From: Micromonospora rubida
GTDB lineage: Bacteria > Actinomycetota > Actinomycetes > Mycobacteriales > Micromonosporaceae
DNA: 64,000 nt
Direction of reading: 5' to 3'
NCBI RefSeq assembly: GCF_009908295.1
Contig: NZ_JAAALO010000004.1
Location: 790,629 to 854,628, forward strand
In this document: piece by piece, positions 54,660 to 63,417 of the stretch
Layout: every line of letters begins with the position of its first letter
Position numbering within the stretch: position 1 is the stretch's first letter
Notes under the pieces: model-generated
The model's input: only the letters and a program-made list of their open reading frames with translations
Database searches by the model: none
Told to the model about the DNA's origin: nothing
Position numbers and translations under genes: made by a program

Positions 54660-54982
54660 CTCTGCGCCATCCCTCTGCTCCGGCCAGTCCATCGTGCTCG
54701 TGACGCCGATGGAATGGTCTGATCGGTTTCCGGGATCGTACTGCCCGATTGACCGGATGGCGATTGACTGAATGCGTCTACCAATTGACGGAGTTCTTTT
54801 TAGCGTGGGTTGATAATTATTGTTCCCGCGTGTATCAGGAGGTCGTATGAGGGCTCGCGCTCCTGATCAACGAGATTCGGCCGGCCCTCGCATCTCCAGC
54901 ACCCCAGGTACGGCAACGCGGACCGATCTGCGGTGGGGACAGGAGCGCATCCCCGAAGCAGATCGGCCCGCGGCCGGTCGAC
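54660..54982. other. Intergenic region with AT-rich patch
   Basis: No gene. It contains the promoter of the S8 protease gene. About 54770-54850 is strikingly A/T-rich for this genome (TTCTTTTTAGC, TTGATAATTATTG). A two-stage hairpin at 54923-54966 ends the neighbouring gene. Confidence 0.5.
54923..54966 (-). terminator. Two-stage hairpin after the secreted repeat protein gene
   Basis: CCGATCTGC (54923-54931) pairs with GCAGATCGG (54958-54966). Inside, GGGGA (54935-54939) pairs with TCCCC (54950-54954). It lies 16 bases beyond the stop codon at 54983. Confidence 0.7.
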
Positions 54983-57900
54983 TCAGCTGACGGTGACGGG
55001 GACGGTCTTCGGCGGCTGTTGCAGCTGACCGTAGTTGTCGGTTCCCCTGACCGAGACGGTGTAGGCGCCCGCCGGGATCACCGGTGACGTGTACGCGAAG
55101 TTCGACCCCGGGGATCCCGGGCTGGTGAGGAAGACCGAGATCCACGGGAAGTTGCCCGGGACGGACGGCGTGCTGAACACGCCGGCGGCGTTCATCCCCT
55201 GGCCCGCGCCGTTGACGATCTGGACGTCCACCCGAAGCATCCCGACGTCGTCCACGGCACGTCCGGTGACGACGATCCGCGAGTCCGTGTAGACCTCGCC
55301 GTTCTGCGGGGTGAGGCTCGGCTCCAGCTGTGGGTCGAGATCGCCCGGATACACGAGGTACCGGGCGGTGGCGCCGGAGGTCGAACCGTCCTGCTGGCCC
55401 GCCGTGTCGACGGCCCACGCCTCGACGCTGTACTCACCCTTCGTCGGCAAATCGATCGACAGGGTGAACGTGGTGCTCGTCGCGCCCGGCGAGGCGAGGG
55501 TGGCGTTCACCGTGGCGAAGCTCGCCGCCATGGTGCCGTTCGGCTGCACGTACCGGCCGGTGTCGAGGTCGCGCAGCGCCACCCGCACGCTCTGCACGCC
55601 AATGTTGTCGGTCGCGGTGCCGGCCAGGTTGAGGTGCAACTGCTCGATGTTCTGGTCGACACCGGTGAAGTTCAACAGGCCGTTCGGGAAGGCGTCACCG
55701 GGCACCTGGGCGGTGACGGTGAGCCGGCCCAGGTTGGCGTTCGTCGTGGTCAGGCCCAGGTTGTCGGTGGCCCGCACCCGGAAGTCGTACACCCCGGGCG
55801 TGAGCGGCACGGTGGTGTAGGACCAGTTGTACGACGCGGCGTTCAGGTTCGTCGGTGAGACCCGGTGGTAGGCCGCGACCGAGTCGGCGCTCCACGTGCC
55901 GTCGGCGGCCAGCGCCTCGCGCGTGGTGTTGTTGCGCAGGTAGATCTCAACCGACTTCAGGGCGCCGTCGTCGCTGGCGGTCCCCGAGAACGTGATCGAG
56001 CCGCCCGGCGCGACGGTGAGCGGTGCGGCGGCGGTGGGCGGCGTCATCGGCGTGGGGGCGCTGATGGCCACCGACGGCGCGACGCCGCTCGCCGAGATGA
56101 TCCAGTCCCGGGTGTCGCCGCGCAGGTCGCTCTGACCGGCGTTGTCGATGGCGGTGGCCGTCATCTTCCAGTCGCCCTCGGTGGGGAGGGTCACCTCGAC
56201 CTGCCAGGTGGTCGACAGCGCGCCGATGACGTCCGGCTCGCCCCGGAACGTGTTGTAGACCGGTGCGGCCGTCCCGTCGTCCTGGAGGTAATAGTTGTCC
56301 GACCTGCGGAACGAGTACGTCATCGCGCTGACGCCCTTGTCGTCGCTCGCGGTGCCGGTCGCGATGAAGCTCTGAGCGGCGACCAAACCGCTGGGCGGCG
56401 AGGTGATCTTCGTCGTCGGCGGCAGGTCGTCGAAGCTGAAGGTCTCGATCTTCTTGACGGCCTTCGAGGCATCGCTCTGGCCGCTGTTACCGAACGTCTT
56501 CGCCTGGACCTGGTATTCGCCGACGGGCAGCGACACCGTGAGGGACCACGAGGTCGAGGCGGTGTTCACCGCTGCCACTACCGCGTTGATGCTGTTGGCG
56601 GCGCCCCACGTCGTCAGGTCGTCCTGCAGGTACTTCTTGGAACCCCGGTTCTGGATCTCGATCCCGACCTTGGTGACGCCGGCCGGGGAGGTCGCCTGAC
56701 CGCCGAGCGCGAACGGCGCGTTGGCCTGCTTGACCGCCCCCTCGATGGGCGTGACGATCGTCGTGTCGACCGGCGAGGGCGCCGGTGCCTGGGTGAGGTC
56801 GAAGAAGCCGACCCGCCCCGCCGGCAGGCCGCCCTTGGTGTTGCCGTCACCACCGACGAAGAGGCCGCGCGGGGTGGCCAGCATCGCCTTCTCCCCCTCG
56901 TACGAGCTGGAGCCCGGGTTCCACTCGATGGCCGTGCCCGTGGCCGGGTCGAGTGCGCCGAGGTGGTCACGGCGGACCACCTGGTCGCCGAGACCGTAGC
57001 CGCTCAGGCCCTGGCCCGTGCCGTACCCGACGTTGTCCAGGCCGGGCCACGGGACGTTGGAGGTCGGCGATTCCTGCCAACTGAAGTGCCCGCCGACGTA
57101 CACGGCCGTCTCGGTGATGGCGACCGAGTAGATGCTGTCGAAGTGACGCGACACCCAGATCGGCTCGACGTGGTCGGCGCCGGTCACCGGGAACGCGATC
57201 GCCGTGTCGTTGATCGGCGGGCGGTCGCCTCCGGAACCGCTGGTGACGACGAAGTAGGAGTCGTCCGGCGCGACGTCACCGGCGAAGACCCGCTGGATGC
57301 CGCCGACGAAGGAGAGGTTGTCCTCCCACAGGCGGGTGCGCCACGGCAGGAGGGCCTTGGTGGCGGTGTCGACGAGACCGACGCCGTAGCGGTCCTGGCC
57401 GTTGATCTGACGACCGGTGTGGATGACCAGCAGCCTGCTGCCGTCGTGCGTCAGCTTGAGCTGCTGCACGGTGAGCATGCCGCCGACGCCGATGCCGCCG
57501 GACAGGGGCAGGTTGAACCCGCTGTCGACCGCCCCCGTCGTCGGGTTGAGCGCGACCAGCCCGCTGCGGTTCACGTTGTTCACCTTCGTGAACTGGCCGC
57601 CCACGTACACCGCGGTGCTGCTCACGGCCAGAGCGGTCCCGCGCCCGTTCCCCTGCGCGGTGAACGCCGCGATCGGGGCGCCGGTGACCGGGTCGAGCCG
57701 TACGATCTTGCGCTTCGTCAGGCCACCGACCGTGTTGAACGAGCCGGCGACATAGAGCGACGAGCCGTCCGGCGAGGCCTCGACGGCCTCGACGGATCCG
57801 TCGAACGTCGGCTGGAAGCCGGTGTCGACCAGGCCCGTGTCGATGTTGTACGAAGCCAGCGACGGCTGCGCCACCGGCGTCCCGCCGACGTTGGCGATCG

Positions 57901-58216
57901 CGCTGAAGGAGCCGGCGACGAAGACCCGGTTGCCGATCACCTCGATGTCGGTGATCTCGCCGTCGGTGATCCTCGGCACGTCATTGCGCGGCGTAGTGGG
58001 AACCAGCCCGGTGTGCCCCGGCACCGATTGGGCCGAGGCCGTGCGGACGGCCGTGCGAGCCGCATCGCCGCCGATCGTTTTCGTGGCGGCGCGAGCACTG
58101 GCGCTCGCGACGTCGTCGGCGGCACTTCCCGGCACAGTGCCCGCAGTCGCCGGTTGGCCTGTCAACAGCACAGCCCCGGCGACCAGACCCGCGATGGCGC
58201 GGCTCCGAACGTGCAT
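54983..58216 (-). CDS. Large secreted beta-propeller and Ig-repeat protein
   Basis: A 1077-residue protein. A signal peptide is followed by a region of about 450 residues with repeats of the type VFVAGSFSAIANVGG, LYVAGSFNTVGGLTKRKIVRLDP and VYVGGQFTKVNNVNRSGLVALNP, the pattern of delta-60/propeller repeats. From about residue 500 there are five tandem Ig-like modules of roughly 110 residues, each with G(T/R)A(S/T/V)DDxGV and a conserved Y(L/V)Qx(D/N)GT. There is no anchor, so it should be released or wall-bound. ATG 58216 follows AGGGGG. The role is unknown; a surface or matrix protein is likely. Confidence 0.85.
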   Translation of the reverse strand: MHVRSRAIAGLVAGAVLLTGQPATAGTVPGSAADDVASASARAATKTIGGDAARTAVRTASAQSVPGHTGLVPTTPRNDVPRITDGEITDIEVIGNRVFVAGSFSAIANVGGTPVAQPSLASYNIDTGLVDTGFQPTFDGSVEAVEASPDGSSLYVAGSFNTVGGLTKRKIVRLDPVTGAPIAAFTAQGNGRGTALAVSSTAVYVGGQFTKVNNVNRSGLVALNPTTGAVDSGFNLPLSGGIGVGGMLTVQQLKLTHDGSRLLVIHTGRQINGQDRYGVGLVDTATKALLPWRTRLWEDNLSFVGGIQRVFAGDVAPDDSYFVVTSGSGGDRPPINDTAIAFPVTGADHVEPIWVSRHFDSIYSVAITETAVYVGGHFSWQESPTSNVPWPGLDNVGYGTGQGLSGYGLGDQVVRRDHLGALDPATGTAIEWNPGSSSYEGEKAMLATPRGLFVGGDGNTKGGLPAGRVGFFDLTQAPAPSPVDTTIVTPIEGAVKQANAPFALGGQATSPAGVTKVGIEIQNRGSKKYLQDDLTTWGAANSINAVVAAVNTASTSWSLTVSLPVGEYQVQAKTFGNSGQSDASKAVKKIETFSFDDLPPTTKITSPPSGLVAAQSFIATGTASDDKGVSAMTYSFRRSDNYYLQDDGTAAPVYNTFRGEPDVIGALSTTWQVEVTLPTEGDWKMTATAIDNAGQSDLRGDTRDWIISASGVAPSVAISAPTPMTPPTAAAPLTVAPGGSITFSGTASDDGALKSVEIYLRNNTTREALAADGTWSADSVAAYHRVSPTNLNAASYNWSYTTVPLTPGVYDFRVRATDNLGLTTTNANLGRLTVTAQVPGDAFPNGLLNFTGVDQNIEQLHLNLAGTATDNIGVQSVRVALRDLDTGRYVQPNGTMAASFATVNATLASPGATSTTFTLSIDLPTKGEYSVEAWAVDTAGQQDGSTSGATARYLVYPGDLDPQLEPSLTPQNGEVYTDSRIVVTGRAVDDVGMLRVDVQIVNGAGQGMNAAGVFSTPSVPGNFPWISVFLTSPGSPGSNFAYTSPVIPAGAYTVSVRGTDNYGQLQQPPKTVPVTVS

Positions 58217-58539
58217 CGAGACAACCCCCTGTAAACGCCTGAATCGCGCCACCGGGTCGATTCCCGGCAGCGTCCATCCCCTGGCGTGCCGGGAGTCACC
58301 GTAGGAGGTCGTAGTCCAATGTGCACTGAGGCTCGTCGGAAACCCGACCGATCGACATCCGTTCCGGCCCTACCGGCCGGGTCCGCCGCCCTTGGCTCCA
58401 AACCCGCTCCACCAATCGGATCGGATCGGTGCGGCGGAGGAATCGACGAGGCCTCAGCACCACGGTCCCGACACGCCCGGACTCGACATGTGGGGTGTGA
58501 CAACGCCGCAGTCCCTATATATGGTGTTGACCGTAGCTG
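58217..58539. other. Divergent region upstream of the riboswitch
   Basis: It holds the promoter of the secreted repeat protein (-) and that of the riboswitch transcript (+). Nothing else is recognised. Confidence 0.45.
58497..58525 (+). promoter_or_regulatory. Promoter of the cobalamin riboswitch - nrdAB transcript
   Basis: GTGACA (58497-58502) and TATGGT (58520-58525) with a 17-base spacer lie just upstream of the riboswitch, in a TATATATGG patch. Confidence 0.6.
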
Positions 58540-58735
58540 GTTCGGCCGCTCCTCCGGGGCGTCCGAGGCAAGAGGGAACCCGGTGGAAATCCGGGACTGC
58601 CCCGCAGCGGTGAGTGGGAACGACCGCCGTCATCAGCACTGGGCCGCCTGCGGCCTGGGAAGCGACGGCCAGTAGAAGACCGGTGAGCCCGGTCACGCCC
58701 GCGAGTCCGAAGACCTGCCAGCGCGCCGCGTACCC
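58540..58735 (+). ncRNA. Cobalamin (adenosylcobalamin) riboswitch
   Basis: The conserved core appears in order: AGGGAACCCGGTGGAAATCC, GGACTGCCCCGCAGCGGTGAG, and near the 3' end GCGAGTCCGAAGACCTGCCAGC. Spacing and order fit the cobalamin riboswitch class. It ends about 140 bases before nrdA. Such a switch reduces expression when B12 is abundant. Confidence 0.96.
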
Positions 58736-58874
58736 ATACCGGGGTGGGCGGCGGTCCGAGGCCGCGTGGGACGGCCGACGCCACCTGACCCGCGCCCCGC
58801 CGGCGTGACGTCCGCCGGTGTCTGTCTCCACGCGTCCGAAGGCCATCAGGTCTCGATCCCGCGAGGAGTGAGTG

Positions 58875-61316
58875 GTGGCAGTCACCGAGGTTGTCCCGGC
58901 CGACGGCATGGTGGCCGACGAGGCAGCCCTACCGGGCCCGCGGCGGACGCAGATGCGCGTCCGTAAGCGCGACGGCGGCACCGAACCGGTCGATGTCAAC
59001 CGGATCGTCCGAGCGGTCGAGCGGTGGACGGCCGGCCTCGCCGACGTCGACCCGCTGCGGGTGGCGACGCGGACGATCAGCGGCCTGTACGACGGCGCGA
59101 CGACCGCCGAGCTGGACCGGCTGTCCATCCAGACCGCGGCCGAGATGATCGGTGAGGAGCCGCAGTACTCGCGGCTGGCCGCCCGCCTGCTGGCCGGCTA
59201 CATCGACAAGGAGGTCCGCAGGCAGGGCATCGGCTCGTTCAGCGAGGCGATCCGACGGGGACACGTCGAGGGGCTCATCGGCGACGACACCGCCGCGTTC
59301 GTCGCCGCCCATGCCACGCAGCTCGATGACGCCGTCGACCCCCACGGTGACCTGCGGTTCGAGTATTTCGGGTTGCGCACGGTCCACGACCGGTACCTGC
59401 TGCGCCACCCGACGAGCCGGCTGGTGGCGGAGACCCCGCAGTACTGGCTGCTGCGGGTGGCCTGCGGCCTGTCCCACGCCCCGGACGAGGTGATCGAGTT
59501 CTACCGGTTGATGTCGAGCCTGGCGTACCTGCCGAGTTCGCCGACGCTGTTCAACTCCGGCACCCGGCACACCCAGATGTCCTCCTGCTACCTGGTCGAC
59601 TCCCCGCGCGACGAGCTGGACTCGATCTACCAGCGGTACGCGCAGGTGGCGAACCTGTCGAAGTTCGCCGGCGGCATCGGCATCGCGTTCTCCCGGGTCC
59701 GGTCGCGCGGTGCGCTGATCCGGGGCACCAACGGGCAGTCCAACGGGATCGTGCCGTGGCTGCGGACGCTGGACGCCTCGGTGGCGGCGGTCAACCAGGG
59801 CGGCCGGCGCAAGGGCGCGGCCTGCGTCTACCTGGAGCCGTGGCATCCGGACATCGAGGAGTTCCTGCAACTGCGGGACAACACCGGTGAGGACGCCCGG
59901 CGCACCCACAACCTGAACCTGGCCAACTGGGTCCCGGACGAGTTCATGCGCCGGGTGGAGGCCGACGGGATGTGGTCGCTGTTCGACCCGGACGTGGTGC
60001 CGGAACTGCCGGACCTGTGGGGCGAGGAGTTCGACGCCGCGTACCGGGCGGCCGAGGCGCAGGGCCGGTTCGTGCGGCAGGTGCCGGCGCGGGAGCTGTA
60101 CGGGCGGATGATGCGGACCCTCGCGCAGACCGGCAACGGGTGGATGACGTTCAAGGACGCCGCGAACCGGTTGTGCAACCAGACCGCCGAGCCGGGCAAC
60201 GTGGTGCACCTGTCCAACCTGTGCACCGAGATCATCGAGGTGTCCAGCGACGCCGAGACGGCCGTGTGCAACCTCGGCTCGGTCAACCTCGCCGCCCACC
60301 TCACCGACGGCGGCATCGACTGGGAGCGGCTGCGCGCCACCGTCCGTACCGCCGTGACGTTCCTCGACCGGGTCATCGACATCAACTACTACCCGACCCC
60401 GCAGGCCGCGGCGAGCAACCCCCGCTGGCGGCCCGTCGGCCTCGGCCTGATGGGCCTGCAGGACGTGTTCTTCGCCCTGCGGCTGCCGTTCGACTCCCCG
60501 CAGGCCCGGGAGCTGTCCACCCGGATCGGCGAGGAGCTGTACCTGACCGCCCTGGAGACCTCCGCCGACCTGGCGGAACGCCTCGGCGCCCATCCGGCGT
60601 TCGCCGAGACCCGGGCGGCGCGAGGCCAGCTCCAGCCGGACCTGTGGGGCGTGACGGGCAGCCAGGCGCAGCGCTGGGGGGCGCTGCGGGAGCGCGTCGC
60701 CGCGCACGGCCTGCGCAACTCGCTGCTGGTGGCGATCGCACCGACCGCCACCATCGCCTCCATCGCCGGCTGCTACGAGTGCATCGAGCCGCAGGTGTCG
60801 AACCTGTTCAAGCGCGAGACGCTGTCCGGGGAGTTCCTCCAGGTCAACACCGCTCTCGTACGCGAGCTGAAGGCCCTCGGCCTGTGGACCGACCAGGTCC
60901 GCTCGGCGATCAAGCGCGCCGACGGATCGGTGCAGGACATCGCGGAACTGCCGGCGGAGGCCCGGCGGTTGTTCCGCACGGCCTGGGAGTTGCCGCAGCG
61001 GGCGCTGATCGACCTGGCCGCCGCCCGCGCCCCGTTCATCGACCAGTCACAGTCGCTGAACCTGTTCCTCGCCGCCCCGACGATCGGCAAGCTCTCCTCG
61101 ATGTACCTGTACGCCTGGAAGGCCGGGCTGAAGAGCACCTACTACCTGCGGTCCCGCCCCGCCACCCGGATCCAGCAGGCCACCGTCGCCCCCGCCGGAC
61201 CGGTGAGTCCCGTCGGTGCCGCCGGTGCTGCCGGTGTCGTCGCGCCGGCCGTGACCGTGGACGAGGCGGTGGCCTGCTCCCTGGAGAACCCCGAGTCGTG
61301 CGAGGCCTGCCAGTGA
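58875..61316 (+). CDS. nrdA: Class Ia ribonucleotide reductase, large subunit
   Basis: An 813-residue protein. An N-terminal ATP-cone (MRVRKRDGGTEPVDVNRIVRAVERW) precedes the alpha domain. Active-site Cys are seen in QMSSCYLVDSP (residue 238), SNLCTEIIEV (with the catalytic Glu) and AVCNLGSVNL. The tail ends ESCEACQ, the redox CxxC. GTG 58875 is chosen over 58872 because of its spacing to GAGGAG. It reduces ribonucleotides together with the R2 protein encoded next, whose start overlaps this stop. A B12 switch on a class Ia enzyme implies a class II enzyme elsewhere. Confidence 0.96.
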   Translation: MAVTEVVPADGMVADEAALPGPRRTQMRVRKRDGGTEPVDVNRIVRAVERWTAGLADVDPLRVATRTISGLYDGATTAELDRLSIQTAAEMIGEEPQYSRLAARLLAGYIDKEVRRQGIGSFSEAIRRGHVEGLIGDDTAAFVAAHATQLDDAVDPHGDLRFEYFGLRTVHDRYLLRHPTSRLVAETPQYWLLRVACGLSHAPDEVIEFYRLMSSLAYLPSSPTLFNSGTRHTQMSSCYLVDSPRDELDSIYQRYAQVANLSKFAGGIGIAFSRVRSRGALIRGTNGQSNGIVPWLRTLDASVAAVNQGGRRKGAACVYLEPWHPDIEEFLQLRDNTGEDARRTHNLNLANWVPDEFMRRVEADGMWSLFDPDVVPELPDLWGEEFDAAYRAAEAQGRFVRQVPARELYGRMMRTLAQTGNGWMTFKDAANRLCNQTAEPGNVVHLSNLCTEIIEVSSDAETAVCNLGSVNLAAHLTDGGIDWERLRATVRTAVTFLDRVIDINYYPTPQAAASNPRWRPVGLGLMGLQDVFFALRLPFDSPQARELSTRIGEELYLTALETSADLAERLGAHPAFAETRAARGQLQPDLWGVTGSQAQRWGALRERVAAHGLRNSLLVAIAPTATIASIAGCYECIEPQVSNLFKRETLSGEFLQVNTALVRELKALGLWTDQVRSAIKRADGSVQDIAELPAEARRLFRTAWELPQRALIDLAAARAPFIDQSQSLNLFLAAPTIGKLSSMYLYAWKAGLKSTYYLRSRPATRIQQATVAPAGPVSPVGAAGAAGVVAPAVTVDEAVACSLENPESCEACQ

Positions 61317-62356
61317 CCGTTCCGACCGACTCCACCGCCAACGACCCGAGGACCACACACATGCTGCTCGACCCGGGGATGGATCTCACCCTCCGCCCGA
61401 TGCGCTACCCGCACTTCTTCGACCGGTTCCGCGACGCCATCCGCAACACCTGGACCGTGGAGGAGGTCGACCTGCACGCCGACCTCGCCGACCTCGACCG
61501 GCTCTCCCCGGCGGAGCGGCACCTGGTGAGCCGCCTCGTCGCGTTCTTCGCCACCGGCGACACCATCGTCGCCAACAACCTGGTGCTGAACCTCTACCAG
61601 CACGTGAACTCGCCGGAGGGCCGGCTCTACCTGTCGCGGCAACTGTTCGAGGAGGCCGTGCACGTCCAGTTCTACCTGAACCTGCTCGACACGTACGTGC
61701 CCGACGAGGCCGAGCGGTTCGCCGCGTTCGACGCCATCGAGAACATTCCCTCGATCCGGCGTAAGGCCGACTTCTGCTTCCGCTGGATCGACTCCCTCCA
61801 GGGCCTGCACGAGCTGCGGTCGAAGCAGGACCGGCGGGTGTTCCTGCTCAACCTGATCTGTTTCGCCGCCTGCATCGAGGGGCTGTTCTTCTACGGCGCC
61901 TTCGCCTACGTCTACTTCCTGCGCTCCCGGGGGCTGCTGCACGGCCTGGCCTCCGGCACCAACTGGGTGTTCCGCGACGAGTCCATGCACATGGCCTTCG
62001 CCTTCGACGTGGTCGAGACGGTCCGCCGCGAGGAACCGGACCTGTTCGACGACGACCTCGCGGACCAGGTGCGGCTGATGCTCACCGAGGCCGTCGAGTG
62101 CGAGGTCCAGTTCGCCGAGGACCTGCTCGGCCAGGGCGTGTCCGGGATGTCCCTGGCCGACATGCGCCAGTACCTCCAGCACGTCGCCGACCGGCGGCTC
62201 GCGCAGCTCGGCATCCCCGTCCACTACGGGTCGGCCAACCCGTTCGCGTTCATGGAGTTGCAGGACGTGCAGGAACTGTCCAACTTCTTCGAGCGGCGGG
62301 TGTCGGCGTACCAGGTCGGGGTGACCGGCACCGTCGGCTTCGACGACGACTTCTGA
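61313..62356 (+). CDS. nrdB: Class Ia ribonucleotide reductase, small (R2) subunit
   Basis: A 347-residue R2 protein. Diiron ligands can be assigned: Asp in FFATGDTIV, Glu and His in FEEAVHVQF, Glu in CIEGLFFYG, and Glu/His in FRDESMHMAF. The radical Tyr is kept (EAVHVQFY, at the same spacing as in class Ia). The C-terminus ends GFDDDF, which should dock into NrdA. The GTG start overlaps the nrdA stop by GTGA. No nrdS-like regulator gene follows, unlike the Streptomyces arrangement. Confidence 0.96.
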   Translation: MTVPTDSTANDPRTTHMLLDPGMDLTLRPMRYPHFFDRFRDAIRNTWTVEEVDLHADLADLDRLSPAERHLVSRLVAFFATGDTIVANNLVLNLYQHVNSPEGRLYLSRQLFEEAVHVQFYLNLLDTYVPDEAERFAAFDAIENIPSIRRKADFCFRWIDSLQGLHELRSKQDRRVFLLNLICFAACIEGLFFYGAFAYVYFLRSRGLLHGLASGTNWVFRDESMHMAFAFDVVETVRREEPDLFDDDLADQVRLMLTEAVECEVQFAEDLLGQGVSGMSLADMRQYLQHVADRRLAQLGIPVHYGSANPFAFMELQDVQELSNFFERRVSAYQVGVTGTVGFDDDF

Positions 62357-62373
62357 GCCGACCGTGACAGGCG

Positions 62374-62432
62374 AATCCCCAGCAGATGTCGGCGATCTCG
62401 CTTCCGCGTCGTGGCCACGTCTGCGGGGGTTC
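62374..62432. terminator. Imperfect hairpin between converging genes
   Basis: AATCCCCAGCAGATGT and ACGTCTGCGGGGGTT pair with two mismatches around a loop of about 28 bases. It lies between nrdB (+) and the VOC gene (-). Confidence 0.5.
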
Positions 62433-62437
62433 GGATG

Positions 62438-63412
62438 TTAGTCGATGGTGGGACGGAAGATGATCGCGACGCCGAGGGCTTCGCTGGCCGGTACGACGAT
62501 CTCGTCCGGTCGGGGCGTGCGGTACGACACCCCTGCGGTCCGTAGATGATGCTCGGTCTGGGCGATGTCGTGTACCGCGACCGTGTACCCCACGAAAGCG
62601 GGCAGGGCCGGCGGGCGCTCGCCGGGCAGGACGTCGGGCAGCGCGGACTCGGCGACGACGATCACTGAGGCGTCGCCGAGGTCGAAGGTCCGGGTGGAGC
62701 CGTTGCGGTGGGCGGCGCGGCCGAGGTATGTCTCGTAGCGGCGCTCGACATCGGGCAGGGCGTCGTCGGGTACGCACAGCAGGCATCCGATCAGGTCGAC
62801 GGCGCCGTTGGCGTGTTTCGGGTGCTGCTGCCCCTCGACGGCGGTGTTCTCGGCGATGCCGACCCTGCCCTCGGGCAGCCGGCCGCGTGGCGCGTCCGTC
62901 TCGTCGCTGTTGATCTCCAGGTAGCGGGTCGGGACCATCCGGGTGCCGTCAGCGGTTTCGATCGGGCGCTGCACCGCGTGTACGCCGCCGTGCCCGGCGC
63001 CTGCGGCGTCTAGCCGCGCGGCGGCGGAGTCGAGGTCCGCGGAGTCGACGACGAGGATGTGCACGCCTTGGAATCGGTCCAGGAAGGCGGCGAGGTTGGC
63101 GGCGGTGCCACGGACGGCGGCCAGGAGCCCGGGCAGTCTGTCGTCGGGAACGTCGAGCGGGATCAGGTGGGCGTCGCCGGGGATCGGCTGCCCATCGTCG
63201 ACGACGGTCACGATCTCGACGAAGTTGCGACGCAGGTAGATGTGGGTGTTCGCCGCGCCGACCGGACGGGGGAGTGCTCCGGGGGCGGTGGGCAAGGTTG
63301 GATAGGCCGGCGGTGGCAGGGTGAAGCCAAGCCGCCGGTAGGTCTCGATCGCCGCTGTCATGTCTCGCACGACGAGGCCCACGTGGTGCAGGTCGCTGAT
63401 GTCCTTGCCCAT
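62438..63412 (-). CDS. Two-domain VOC (glyoxalase/dioxygenase fold) protein
   Basis: A 324-residue protein with two VOC units: the first opens DISDLHHVGLVVRDMTAAIETYRRLGFTL and continues to NFVEIVTVVDDG; the second includes VDLIGCLLCVPDDAL and FVGYTVAVHDIAQTEHHL. His in DLHHVGLVV and Glu in NFVEIV could be metal ligands in the first unit. ATG 63412 is eight bases after AGAGG; GTG 63421, overlapping the upstream stop, is an alternative. It is in an operon with the TetR-type regulator. The substrate is unknown; detoxification or antibiotic binding is possible. Confidence 0.88.
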   Translation of the reverse strand: MGKDISDLHHVGLVVRDMTAAIETYRRLGFTLPPPAYPTLPTAPGALPRPVGAANTHIYLRRNFVEIVTVVDDGQPIPGDAHLIPLDVPDDRLPGLLAAVRGTAANLAAFLDRFQGVHILVVDSADLDSAAARLDAAGAGHGGVHAVQRPIETADGTRMVPTRYLEINSDETDAPRGRLPEGRVGIAENTAVEGQQHPKHANGAVDLIGCLLCVPDDALPDVERRYETYLGRAAHRNGSTRTFDLGDASVIVVAESALPDVLPGERPPALPAFVGYTVAVHDIAQTEHHLRTAGVSYRTPRPDEIVVPASEALGVAIIFRPTID

Positions 63413-63417
63413 GCTGG

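Noticed and set aside
58875..61316. Class II (B12-dependent) ribonucleotide reductase, suggested by the cobalamin riboswitch
   Set aside because: The C-terminal CxxC, class Ia motif spacing and an overlapping R2 gene with diiron ligands show a class Ia enzyme.
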